Positions 55,303 through 63,719 of a DNA stretch of 64,000 nucleotides are shown here, in pieces. A model generated the notes under the pieces. It was not told the DNA's origin, made no database searches, and saw only the letters and a list, made by a program, of their open reading frames with translations. Position 1 is the stretch's first letter. Each line of letters starts with the position of its first letter. The translations under genes were made by a program, and so were the position numbers. This DNA comes from Mesorhizobium shangrilense. Its GTDB lineage: Bacteria > Pseudomonadota > Alphaproteobacteria > Rhizobiales > Rhizobiaceae. The stretch covers positions 1 through 64,000 of the forward strand of contig NZ_JBEWSZ010000010.1 in the NCBI RefSeq assembly GCF_040537815.1, read 5' to 3'.

Positions 55303-55436
55303 CGAACCCGCTCGCAACCGTTCTCGTGGTCGGCGACGAGGTGCGCTCAATCAAGGCTATCCAGCGGGTTCTGTCCAATGAATTCCAGGTCATCGGCGCG
55401 CAACGGCCTCGGAGGCTTTCTCCGCGAGGTCTGTGA
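55299..55436 (+). pseudogene. hoxA: hoxA/hupR response regulator, truncated to its first codons
   Basis: HoxA is the NtrC-type activator of hydrogenase genes. Only the start of its receiver domain is left: ATVLVVGDEVRSIKAIQRVL, then after about 33 codons unrelated residues and a stop. The first acidic-pocket Asp is already Gly (VVGDE instead of VVDDE). The AAA+ and DNA-binding domains are gone. An inactive hoxA is known in R. leguminosarum, where NifA takes over, which fits the sigma54 promoters seen here. Confidence 0.8.
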
Positions 55437-55808
55437 TGAGTTGCGTCCCATGCCTGGCGCGGACAAGCGCGTCCGAACCCTTCAACCAGTCCTTTTCGAC
55501 CGTAAGACGCTCGAACTCCGAAGGCTGTAGACCGCATCGTGCGAGAACATCTCGGTCAGTTCGAGGTCGTCCAACCGCCGAAAAAACGCCGTTAGGGCGC
55601 CGTTCAAATAATAAAGGGACAAAACGTCAGTTATCTGGACGATCGCCAGGTGATCACTTCCACCCAAGTTTAGAACCGATCCACTCCCATCCATGCCCCT
55701 GGTATGGTCCGCCGCATGTTCAGGGCCATACGATTACGACAACGCTGACCTTCCGCCCGCGGACCCCGGCGACGTCCCTCGTATCGCGTATCTTCCAGGG
55801 AACTGAAC
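55437..55808. other. Gap of about 370 bases after hoxA remnant
   Basis: No recognised gene. Probably degenerate DNA at the right edge of the hup island. Confidence 0.4.
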
Positions 55809-56069
55809 ATGGTCTCCGACAACTTGCCCGCCGTCATTCCGCAGCCTCGCAAAGCCGCCCGATCTGGAGGGTGGAAATATTGGGGCAACCAGCACTTCCT
55901 GCTTTCTCCCGCTGCCGGACGTTCACGCTTAGCCACCTCCGCTCGCTGGTGGCAGTTGCCACCTTGCGGAAATGTCGCGCTCTACAACAAGCCCCCTCGA
56001 CATCTCGGCGACGATGCCCGGTCAAAGAGCGGGATAACTTATGCCACTTCGGAATGGCCGGACTGGTGA
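55809..56069 (+). pseudogene. IS1595-family transposase N-terminal scrap, right of the hup island
   Basis: Contains GNQHFLLSPAAGRS, the N-terminal signature seen in the left copy at 38927 (GQHFLLSPACRT), then degenerates. It is in the same orientation as the left copy. The 56070-56514 stretch after it holds no clear gene. Confidence 0.55.
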
Positions 56070-56514
56070 CCTCTCTCCAACCAAGTCCAAGCGGCGGCGT
56101 GAAGACCAAGAGCTGTCGTTTCTTTTTTCGGGGTTTGCGCGAAAAATCTTTAGCCCAGACCTGATTATTGTGATCCGCCTGTCGTATTTCCAGTGGGTGT
56201 TGCACGGTACAATGACAGCGCTTCGCCGTGTGCGGCAGGAGGCCACGGCAAGACGGCGCAGACCGTCACGCTTCAAAAGAGACTATTCTTCAAAGGGGAT
56301 CGTCATCATCAATCCGGCGGTCGGGAGGCTCGACCGGGCTGTAGGAGGCGATGGCAATGATGCGGTCAGGAGATGGATGGCGTGATCCACGCCAGGTACC
56401 TGCGCGGATCACCTCCGCAAAATGGCGGTCCGGTCCCGGAATCGAGCCGCCGTCGCGAGATTTTCGCAGCCGTGGAGGCTTCGTTGTCTGTTGTCCACAG
56501 GCCGAAGCGCGCAG

Positions 56515-56720
56515 CAGATGAGAGCCGGCGGCGGGTGCGCCATGCGCCCCAGACTTGCAAGCCTCGGCAAGGGCTTCAATTATTCAGTGAAACATGTCGA
56601 ACTGGTTCTCGATGACCGGGGACCGGAAAAGCTCAATGACGACCAACGTCGCGATCTCCTGGAGATCATTGAGGACCGCTGCGAACGACGCTCAACCATC
56701 GTCATAAGTCAGATGCCCGC
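56515..56720 (+). pseudogene. istB: IS21-family helper IstB fragment
   Basis: Encodes VELVLDDRGPEKLNDDQR, then DLLEIIEDRCERRSTIVISQ, the Walker B and sensor region of the IstB ATPase. Both ends are missing. Confidence 0.65.
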
Positions 56721-56853
56721 GGATCGCCGAGTTGCGCGCGCTCTCTTGCCAATTTGTTCCCGTTTATATTCCCAGGCGCCGAAGCGCCCGGAATCTTGTC
56801 GTTTCCGACGACCCGTCAGTGCCGATACCAGCCGTCGTAAAGTTCGTCCCGAC

Positions 56854-57756
56854 TCAGTACATTCTTTGTAGGGTGACTGTCGACAAATGCTGCTCGTTGG
56901 GGTTCCTGTAACGGTTAATGAGGCTCTGGAATAATGAAGCCATATCCTGTGATCGAACAGTAAATTCTCCAAAGTTAGGGTCGAAGAGCGTGGTCATTCC
57001 ATTCGACGCCGACGTCGCAGCTGTGTGTGCGCCACCTTCGGCGAAATACAAGCTGAGCAAACGGGTCGATCCGTCTTCGGTGATTTTGTCCAGCATACGC
57101 GAGAAGCTTGAAGGCTCGCCGACTTTGTATCGCTTCTCTTCTCCGGATGGTGCCAAGCCTGCTTGCTGCAACATGGTGTTTTGTGCCTGAAGCTCGGCCT
57201 GAGTAGCTCTTGCTCCCTGGCTTCGTAACAGATCCTTGAGGGCCTGATACTCGTGCTGCCGCTCAGCCGCTGTGGCGTGCCCTTGCGATCCGGGCATTAG
57301 CGCATTCATTCGGGCTGACGCGCTGTTGCCGTTGTTGAGATTGAGCAGCCACCCCGCAGTCAGCCCAACACAGATGCCGTCTGTATTCGCCTGAAGCAAT
57401 TCAGCCGTCCGGTAATTGAACAGGGAGGTGCTCGGCCTAGCTGAAGAGGATGTACTGGCACTGGAGGAGTTTGAACTGTGAAGATTTGCATCCGAGGTAT
57501 GTGGTTTGCTGGCACAGAGCCCCATTTTGTCGGGCAACTCCCCAGGGGGGAGCTTCCTCCGTGGCGCGAGATTCTGCTTGGATTCAGTTGATGACGGCGT
57601 GTGGCCTTCTATCCTGCGAGGATTTACGGCAGCGGCTTGCGGAGCCTCGTTTAGGAGCTGCTCAAAGTCCGCTTGCCCCGCTTGCTCCTGTAGCATCATG
57701 AAGGAGTGCGTCGCGAAATTTGGATCGGATGGATTGAGATTGTGAAGTGGGCCCAT
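56854..57756 (-). CDS. nopT: NopT-like type III effector, C58 (YopT/AvrPphB) cysteine protease
   Basis: A 300-residue protein of the YopT/AvrPphB family, injected into host cells by the rhizobial type III system. The catalytic triad is visible as Cys129 (NTDGICVGLTAGW), His244 (EGGAHTAATS) and Asp259 (TTLFDPNFGEF). An autoprocessing site DKM/G at residues 76-79 would expose GLCASKP: a new N-terminal Gly for myristoylation and Cys81 for palmitoylation, so membrane targeting in the plant. In NGR234 NopT the site is followed by two Cys; here one is Leu. The long Ser-rich N-terminus suits a secretion signal. A tts box lies 50 bases upstream and the ATG follows GGAGG. Confidence 0.92.
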   Translation of the reverse strand: MGPLHNLNPSDPNFATHSFMMLQEQAGQADFEQLLNEAPQAAAVNPRRIEGHTPSSTESKQNLAPRRKLPPGELPDKMGLCASKPHTSDANLHSSNSSSASTSSSARPSTSLFNYRTAELLQANTDGICVGLTAGWLLNLNNGNSASARMNALMPGSQGHATAAERQHEYQALKDLLRSQGARATQAELQAQNTMLQQAGLAPSGEEKRYKVGEPSSFSRMLDKITEDGSTRLLSLYFAEGGAHTAATSASNGMTTLFDPNFGEFTVRSQDMASLFQSLINRYRNPNEQHLSTVTLQRMY

Positions 57757-57804
57757 GTTAACCTCCGAATACGGGTAGGCTGGCTAGCCTTGGCGTTCCT
57801 ATGC

Positions 57805-57834
57805 TGTGCGGCTTTGCTTACGAGAAACTGACGG
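57805..57834 (-). promoter_or_regulatory. tts box (TtsI-binding site) for nopT
   Basis: On the minus strand GTCAGTTTCTCGTAAGC followed by AAAGCCGCACA closely follows the tts-box consensus (GTCAGCTTnTCGAAAGCT, then CC and C at fixed positions). Expression should depend on flavonoids, NodD and TtsI. Confidence 0.85.
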
Positions 57835-58032
57835 GTGCTCTTAAGGATTCACAATGAGCATTGGGAGCCGCAGTGTTGTCCCGGAGATGCCGCCGTTGGG
57901 GCTCCGTTGCAAGTGGCGGAAAGCCTGCCCAAGCAAGAACCCGGTGGAGCAGGCGAGCACGATCATCGGCCCGCGAGTTGTTGAACAAGTCTGAGAACGA
58001 ACGGTCGAGCGTGCTCAATGCCCCTGGTCCAC

Positions 58033-58183
58033 GAACGATGGTTGGTAGGCACTAGTTCGGCCGAGGTCGATGTGCGCTATGTGCAAAAGCAGCTCGGCCA
58101 CGCCTCAGCCGAGATGATGCGGAAATATCAGCGCCGACGTGACCGGTGTCGCATCAATCTCACCAAGGCCCGGGGTTGTAGGC
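58033..58183 (+). pseudogene. Tyrosine recombinase/integrase C-terminal fragment
   Basis: Encodes EVDVRYVQKQLGHASAEMMR then KYQRRRDR, the final His/Tyr region of a phage-type integrase, with no preceding domains. It is a relic of an integrated element next to the toxin-antitoxin pair. Confidence 0.6.
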
Positions 58184-58203
58184 GACAGAAAGCCGCTTCT
58201 CCT

Positions 58204-58686
58204 TTACGCACCAAACAGCCGCCGGTCCCAGTAGACGGGCTGGTGCAGACTTGTCTGGATCCTTGAAAACTCCGGATGCGCCGGATTGATCAGCGCATTG
58301 CAATCGAGACGCGCCACGACACTCGGCACCAGCAGGATGACGCTGCGCCGTTCTAAACACCAGGTTTCGCCAAATCCCTTGCTCACCGTCGCCGGCATCG
58401 TGTCCCAGCCGGGCAGTGACGGCTGGGAAAAGACCTCGTAGCTCAGCCCGCGCGGGATTGTGATTTCGATGTAGTGCTGGTTGGGCGGCAGTCGGCCGCT
58501 GCCATGCACCAGTTTTTCCAACAGGGCCGTCGAATAGTGCTCGCTCGTGTAGATTATAGGACTTCCGGGCGTGTTCCATCGCCCTGGCGCGATTGTCGAG
58601 CCGGTCGCATCGAAGATCGGGTAGGTGCCGGCCGGATCACCGATACGAAAGGACGATAGCGTGCGATCGAGGGTCTGCGCCGTCAC
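58204..58686 (-). CDS. RES-domain toxin (NAD+-degrading)
   Basis: A 160-residue RES-family protein. Family members split NAD+ by phosphorolysis or hydrolysis and arrest growth. The conserved Arg, Glu and Ser core is seen in SSFRIGDPAGTYPIFDATG, APGRWNTPGSPIIYTSEHYS, TALLEKLVHGSGRLPP and the C-terminal NPAHPEFSRIQTS. The ATG overlaps the stop of the upstream antitoxin by four bases, so toxin synthesis is coupled to antitoxin. The length matches the family. Confidence 0.9.
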   Translation of the reverse strand: MTAQTLDRTLSSFRIGDPAGTYPIFDATGSTIAPGRWNTPGSPIIYTSEHYSTALLEKLVHGSGRLPPNQHYIEITIPRGLSYEVFSQPSLPGWDTMPATVSKGFGETWCLERRSVILLVPSVVARLDCNALINPAHPEFSRIQTSLHQPVYWDRRLFGA

Positions 58687-59114
58687 GCAGCACTGCCGTA
58701 CTTCAGACCTCCGAGGATATCGACCACCATTTCGGCGCCGAACTCGCTCAGGATAACGACGTCGATCGGTCGCTTGTCCTCAATCATCGGGTGCGGCCGA
58801 AACAAGAAATCGCGCGCTTCCTCTTCGTTCTGCCAGACATCGACAGCAAGACCCCAGACGCGCGCCACGCGGGCCAATCGTGTGCCCTCGTCCGACGAGA
58901 GACGATGTACCGTCTTGCGCCGCTCGTAGGTCGCCTTGGGGATCAGCCGGTATTTGAACTGAGCATCGCCAGGCGCCAGAAGATGCGCAACGCGCTCAAG
59001 TGCCCCGATGGGAAGTCCATTCTCGATCCGGGAGATCAGCCCGAAAGGCGACCGTGAGGCCACCTCTTTAACGGGCAGCCCTAACACGTCGGCGATATTT
59101 CCGAACGCTAGCAT
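58683..59114 (-). CDS. Xre/MbcA/ParS-type antitoxin of the RES toxin
   Basis: A 143-residue antitoxin with an N-terminal HTH-like region (LGLPVKEVASRSPFGLISRI) and the C-terminal toxin-binding domain (EGTRLARVARVWGLAVDVWQ, then EARDFLFRPHPMIEDKRPID and VVDILGGLKYG). It neutralises the RES toxin and should repress the operon. I use the ATG at 59114, which follows GGAGGATAAT. A perfect palindrome directly upstream is the likely operator. Confidence 0.9.
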   Translation of the reverse strand: MLAFGNIADVLGLPVKEVASRSPFGLISRIENGLPIGALERVAHLLAPGDAQFKYRLIPKATYERRKTVHRLSSDEGTRLARVARVWGLAVDVWQNEEEARDFLFRPHPMIEDKRPIDVVILSEFGAEMVVDILGGLKYGSAA

Positions 59115-59128
59115 ATTATCCTCCATTC

Positions 59129-59156
59129 CATGTGAGGCACGATATAGCCTCACATG
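59129..59156. promoter_or_regulatory. Palindromic operator of the RES/Xre operon
   Basis: CATGTGAGGC and GCCTCACATG form a perfect 10-bp inverted repeat around an 8-base AT-rich centre, 15 bases upstream of the antitoxin start. It is a good size for binding by an antitoxin dimer or tetramer. Confidence 0.7.
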
Positions 59157-59601
59157 GTGCGCCGTGCAAGCCCAGCATCAGCGCGAACCGATCCATCAAC
59201 GCGTTATTCTGTCATCGTTGCTGCCAATGGGCGACTGCAACGGCCATGTAACATCTGGGTTGACAGCGACTATTTGTGACAAGGTGGGCTCCGACCTAAA
59301 CCTTGAGGTGACGCCAAATGTGATGGATCCGCAATGGTACGCGCTGGAGCAGATGCAGGGGTTTACCGGCCGAAGACGAAAGGACCTGACATCAACCACC
59401 TTTGCCCGTCGCGAAGGTCTTGCATGTGGCTAAGCGCAAGTCAGGTTAATGTCAGGAAGGACGGCTATGTGCAACTGCCGACCATTGCCGCAATGAATGA
59501 CCATTTCGCGCTTGCTCATGTGACGAGACCTGCGAAGGCAGCACGATCGAAAATTGAAGTCCATTTGGACTTCATGAGTCCAATTCGGCTCCGACTGTTG
59601 C
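59157..59601. other. Intergenic region before the RpiR-type gene
   Basis: No gene recognised. A small inverted repeat TTGGACT/AGTCCAA (59565-59583) lies near its end. Confidence 0.4.
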
Positions 59602-59632
59602 ATTGCCGACTTTTCAAGGAGAAGTCGGCAAT
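59602..59632. promoter_or_regulatory. Perfect 11-bp inverted repeat before the RpiR-type gene
   Basis: ATTGCCGACTT and AAGTCGGCAAT flank a 9-base centre containing AAGGAG. It may be an operator, or an RNA hairpin with a ribosome-site-like loop, just before the ATG at 59640. Confidence 0.5.
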
Positions 59633-59639
59633 TAGGTGA

Positions 59640-60530
59640 ATGGGGTATTTCAGAATGGAAAAAGGTCCTTTGGCCGAGTTGTTGGTCGAACGGTTTGAGA
59701 ATATGCCGCCGCAGCTGCGGATCGCCGCGCGTTTCGTGCTGGATCATCCCAAGGATGTCGCACTGATGTCGATGCGCGAGCAGGCGAACCAGGCCGGCGT
59801 TTCGCACAGCACGATGATGCGGCTGGCGCGATGGCTTGGCCTTGAAGGCTACGAGGATATGCGCAGCCTTTATGCGCGCGCGCTGCGTGAGACGATCGCC
59901 GGGGAGCCGGCGCGACAGGGTATCGAACAGCGTGGCGATCCGAGATATTCGACTGCCGGAGTCGTTGCCGACACACTCGCGGCCCAGATTTCAAGTCTTG
60001 GTGAATATGGCAATGCCATGCAGTTCACTGCCGCCGCCGACCTGCTTGCAAAATCGCGCAATCTTTTCGGTCTCGGCTCACGCGCCGCTTATCCGGTCGC
60101 GAATCACTTCGTTCATATCATGTCGTTTCTGGCTGGCGGTGACCGCAAGGTGACGCTGGTCGGCGAGATGGGAGGACAAGGTCTGGACGCGCTGCGGGAT
60201 GCTGGACGGGGTGACGTGCTTCTGGCTGTAGGCATGTCGCCTTATGAACGCACGACCATCGACATGGCGCGCCAGTCAGCTCGGCAGGGTGTCAGGGTGG
60301 TGGCAATCACTGACAGCAGCGTGTCGCCGCTGGTCCGGATCGCGCAGGAAACGATCATTGTTCCGGTAAATTCGCAGTCGTTTTTCCGAAGCATGGCGCC
60401 GGCGTTCGCTGCCGTCGAGATTCTGGCGGCAGTGGCGGCTGCGCACTCTGAAACGAATGCCGCAGAGCGGGTAAAACAGTTGGAAGAGCAGCTTGCTTTT
60501 TATGGCATTTATTGGGAGCCCCCTCGATAA
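59640..60530 (+). CDS. RpiR/MurR-family transcriptional regulator (HTH plus SIS domain)
   Basis: A 296-residue regulator. The N-terminal HTH_6 domain reads LRIAARFVLDHPKDVALMSM, then REQANQAGVSHSTMMRLARW. The C-terminal sugar-isomerase (SIS) domain (KSRNLFGLGSRAAYPVANHF, GDVLLAVGMSPYERTT, VVAITDSSVSPLVRIA) senses a phosphosugar. Such proteins control sugar or amino-sugar catabolic genes, none of which is adjacent. The start may be 59640 or the ATG at 59655. A palindrome just upstream suggests autoregulation. Confidence 0.88.
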   Translation: MGYFRMEKGPLAELLVERFENMPPQLRIAARFVLDHPKDVALMSMREQANQAGVSHSTMMRLARWLGLEGYEDMRSLYARALRETIAGEPARQGIEQRGDPRYSTAGVVADTLAAQISSLGEYGNAMQFTAAADLLAKSRNLFGLGSRAAYPVANHFVHIMSFLAGGDRKVTLVGEMGGQGLDALRDAGRGDVLLAVGMSPYERTTIDMARQSARQGVRVVAITDSSVSPLVRIAQETIIVPVNSQSFFRSMAPAFAAVEILAAVAAAHSETNAAERVKQLEEQLAFYGIYWEPPR

Positions 60531-61036
60531 CATCTGGAAGCTTCCGATCGGGCGGGCGTGAGGGCAGCCAGGCTGCCGGCGATGGCGATTTCCGAAGGTC
60601 GTTCAGATGGTGCGCCCGATAACGCCTACCAAGCCCCGTCCAGCCGCAGAAGGTCAATGCCAAGGCGAACGCCGCGCAAAAGACGTGGTTGGAGGCGCAG
60701 GCAGGGCTCGCCAACGTCGGCTCAGCATCCGATAGCGGCCGTCAGCCGAAGCATCTGTCTCAATGGTCGCACGGTCAGCTTTCCCTTTGCCGGCATCACG
60801 CCCTCCTCGTTCACCACATCTGAGCGGCGCGCACCGATAGCCTGCAGAAGATTGCAGCCTCGACATCGAGCCTAGACCTCTGCCGGAGAACTTGATCGAA
60901 TTGATTGCTACCCCTGACCAGCAACGCGAACCTGCCGAAGGGAAATTGTAGCTTTCGTTGAATGATTCATTTCCAAGAAGTAATCGTTTTGGCAAATTCA
61001 CGGCCGACATGCGGCAGCTGGTAAATCACCACATGG
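60531..61036. other. Gap of about 500 bases between the RpiR-type gene and metE
   Basis: No gene, RNA or repeat recognised. Confidence 0.4.
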
Positions 61037-63406
61037 TTAGGAATCAGGAAATCCTCCGGCCTGCACTTTCTTCCGCAGCGCGCATACTGCCGCGACCATG
61101 TTCATGAGGGCAGGGCGGACCTCCTCCCATTTGCGTGTTTTGAGGCCACAGTCCGGATTTACCCACAGTTGGCCGTCGGACAGTCGCTCGCGGGCAAGCA
61201 TGACGAGATCCGAAATCTCGCCAACTTCCGGGACACGTGGTGAGTGAATGTCGTAGACTCCGGGACCGATTTCGTTCGGATATTTGGAGCTCTTGAAGGC
61301 GTCTAGCAGTTCCATTTTCGAGCGCGACGTCTCAATCGAAATTACATCCGCATCCATTTCAGCGATCGCGTCGATGATCTCGTTGAACTCCGAATAGCAC
61401 ATGTGAGTATGGATTTGGGTCGCGTCCTCTACACCCGTTGAAGCGAGCCGGAAGCATTCGACAGCCCAATCGAGGTAGACTTTCCAGTCGGACTTGCGCA
61501 GTGGCAGGCCTTCGCGAAACGCGGCCTCGTCGATCTGGATCATCCTTGCGCCGGCTCTTTCGAGGTCCGCCACTTCATCGCGGATGGCGAGCGCGATCTG
61601 GCGGCAGGCCTCGGCGCGGGATACGTCGTCGCGAACAAAAGACCAGTTAAGAATGGTCGCCGGGCCTGTGAGCATTCCCTTCACCGGTTTTTCCGTCAGC
61701 GACTGGGCAAATTGCCACCAGCGCACCGTCATCGGATTGGGCCGCGATACGTCGCCGAAAATGATGGGAGGGCGCACGTAGCGGGAGCCATAGCTCTGCA
61801 CCCAGCCATGCTGGGTGAAGGCGAGGCCGGACAGTTGCTCGCCGAAATGCTGCACCATGTCGTTTCGTTCGAACTCGCCGTGCACCAGCACGTCCAGCCC
61901 GATCTCCTCCTGCCAGCGAATAGCAGCCTCGGTCTCCTTCTTCAGGAAGGTCTCGTAGTCGACATAGCTCAGTTCGCCCTTCGCATGAGCGGAGCGCGCC
62001 TTGCGCACCTCCGGCGTCTGCGGAAAGGACCCGATGGTCGTCGTAGGGAACGGCGGCAGGCCGAGCGTGCCAGCTTGGACTTTGGAACGCTCGGCAAATG
62101 CGCTCTTTCGTTGCTTCATGCCGCCGTCAATGCTGGCGATCCGCCCCTCGACGAGCGGATCATGGACCTTTGTGGACATTGCGCGCGCGGCGGCAGCCTC
62201 GGCAGAAGCTTTCAATGCGCCTACTGCGGCCTGCCTGCCTTCGGACAAGGCTTGGGCCAGCACGACCAGCTCTTCGGTCTTCTGGGCCGCGAATGCCAGC
62301 CACGAACTGACGTCCACATCGAGCGCGGTCTCCATCCCCAGGTCGATCGGCACATGAAGCATCGAGCAGGACGGCGCGATCTCGACGCGGTCTAGGGGCC
62401 AGCCGGCGACGATCGGCTTGATGCGGTCGAGAATCGCAGGCAGGTTCGCGCGCCAGACGTTGCGGCCGTCGATCAAGCCAAGCGAGAGCACCAGATCCTT
62501 CGGTGCGAGCCGACCAACCGTCTCCAACTGCTCGGGAGCGCGCACGAGATCGAGATGCAGGCCCGCCAAGGGTAGGGAAATCGCGGTCTCGAGATTATCT
62601 TCCAGCGGCCCGAAATAGGTAGCCAGCATGATCTTCAACTCGGGCGCGGCTTTCGACAGCTGGCCGTAGGTGAATTCGAATGCAGCTCGTTCGTTCGGGT
62701 TAAGATCGAGCACAAGCGCCGGCTCATCAATCTGCACCCAGTCGGCTCCCGAAAGCTTCAGCCTCCGCAGGAGTTCCTCGTAGACAGGCAACAGCCGCGG
62801 CAGAAGCGCTATCGGATTGAAACCTTCGGCAGGTGACTTCGCCAGCTTGAGGAAGGTGACCGGTCCAAGGATGACCGGGCGTGTGTGAATGCCGAGGGCT
62901 TTAGCCTCGAGGAAGTGATCGACCGGTTTCATAGACAAGAGGGCGAAGGTCTGATCGTCGGTCAGCTCCGGCACGATGTAGTGATAGTTGGTGTCGAACC
63001 ATTTGGTCATTTCCATCGCGGTCGAGCGGTGCCCCTGAGCCACATGCTCGTGGCCGGCATGTCCACAACCTGCGGTCTCACCCTGCTTGCCGCGCGCCAT
63101 CGCGAAGTAGATGTCGAGTGGGACCTCGCCGCCCTTCCATGCGTAACGGGACGGCACGGCGCCGACCATGGCTGCAGTGTCGAGCACATGGTCGTAGAGT
63201 GAGAAGTCGTTCGACGGAATTTTCGATACGCCGCAATCGTGCTGCTCCCTCCAGTTAGCGGCACGGAGCGCCTTCGCCGTCGCCAGAAGGTCGGCAGCGG
63301 AAGATTTTCCGGACCAGTAGCTTTCAAGCGCGAATTTCAGTTCTCGCCGGCGACCCATACGCGGCATGCCGAGCGTTGCAACAGGAATTTGCTGAGAGAT
63401 AGTCAT
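61037..63406 (-). CDS. metE: Cobalamin-independent methionine synthase
   Basis: A 789-residue cytoplasmic enzyme that transfers the methyl group of methyltetrahydrofolate triglutamate to homocysteine. Its two homologous barrels are both complete. The zinc site of the C-terminal barrel is seen in THMCYSEFNE (His and Cys) and in VNPDCGLKTRKW (Cys). Other family blocks are PTTTIGSFPQTPEVRKAR, GPATILNWSFVRDD and IQIDEAAFREGLP. The ATG at 63406 follows the riboswitch leader. The gene is read only when cobalamin is scarce, as expected for the B12-free isoenzyme. Confidence 0.96.
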   Translation of the reverse strand: MTISQQIPVATLGMPRMGRRRELKFALESYWSGKSSAADLLATAKALRAANWREQHDCGVSKIPSNDFSLYDHVLDTAAMVGAVPSRYAWKGGEVPLDIYFAMARGKQGETAGCGHAGHEHVAQGHRSTAMEMTKWFDTNYHYIVPELTDDQTFALLSMKPVDHFLEAKALGIHTRPVILGPVTFLKLAKSPAEGFNPIALLPRLLPVYEELLRRLKLSGADWVQIDEPALVLDLNPNERAAFEFTYGQLSKAAPELKIMLATYFGPLEDNLETAISLPLAGLHLDLVRAPEQLETVGRLAPKDLVLSLGLIDGRNVWRANLPAILDRIKPIVAGWPLDRVEIAPSCSMLHVPIDLGMETALDVDVSSWLAFAAQKTEELVVLAQALSEGRQAAVGALKASAEAAAARAMSTKVHDPLVEGRIASIDGGMKQRKSAFAERSKVQAGTLGLPPFPTTTIGSFPQTPEVRKARSAHAKGELSYVDYETFLKKETEAAIRWQEEIGLDVLVHGEFERNDMVQHFGEQLSGLAFTQHGWVQSYGSRYVRPPIIFGDVSRPNPMTVRWWQFAQSLTEKPVKGMLTGPATILNWSFVRDDVSRAEACRQIALAIRDEVADLERAGARMIQIDEAAFREGLPLRKSDWKVYLDWAVECFRLASTGVEDATQIHTHMCYSEFNEIIDAIAEMDADVISIETSRSKMELLDAFKSSKYPNEIGPGVYDIHSPRVPEVGEISDLVMLARERLSDGQLWVNPDCGLKTRKWEEVRPALMNMVAAVCALRKKVQAGGFPDS

Positions 63407-63511
63407 GCCATACCCCGATGGTTGGGGCGTGGGGCAAGGAAGGCGCTAGCAGGCCGGCATGAACGCCGGGCTGCCGCGGCCACCGAGACACCCCGCCCGT
63501 GGACGTTGTTC

Positions 63512-63686
63512 GCCGTGGCAGGTCTCCTGGCTCGCGGGTCACAGCCTCTGCCCGTCTTCCCGAGGCTGTTCGCCTCAGTGACATTGCTGGGTTGGCTCGC
63601 CGCTAACAGTTGCGGGGGCAGCGCCGGCATCGCACCGGCTTCCCTCTTAGCTCCGTTGCGGCAGCGCCGTACGGAGAACCACGACC
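63512..63686 (-). ncRNA. Cobalamin riboswitch in the metE leader
   Basis: On the minus strand the conserved order is present: a GGTTCTCCG 5' element, TAAGAGGGAAGCCGGTGCG, CTGCCCCCGCAACTGT and the B12 box AGCCAGGAGACCTGCC (63517-63532). It lies about 110 bases before metE, which it should switch off when adenosylcobalamin binds. Confidence 0.95.
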
Positions 63687-63719
63687 CGCCGACAATCACA
63701 GCAGTCCGCGCTCTTGTCA

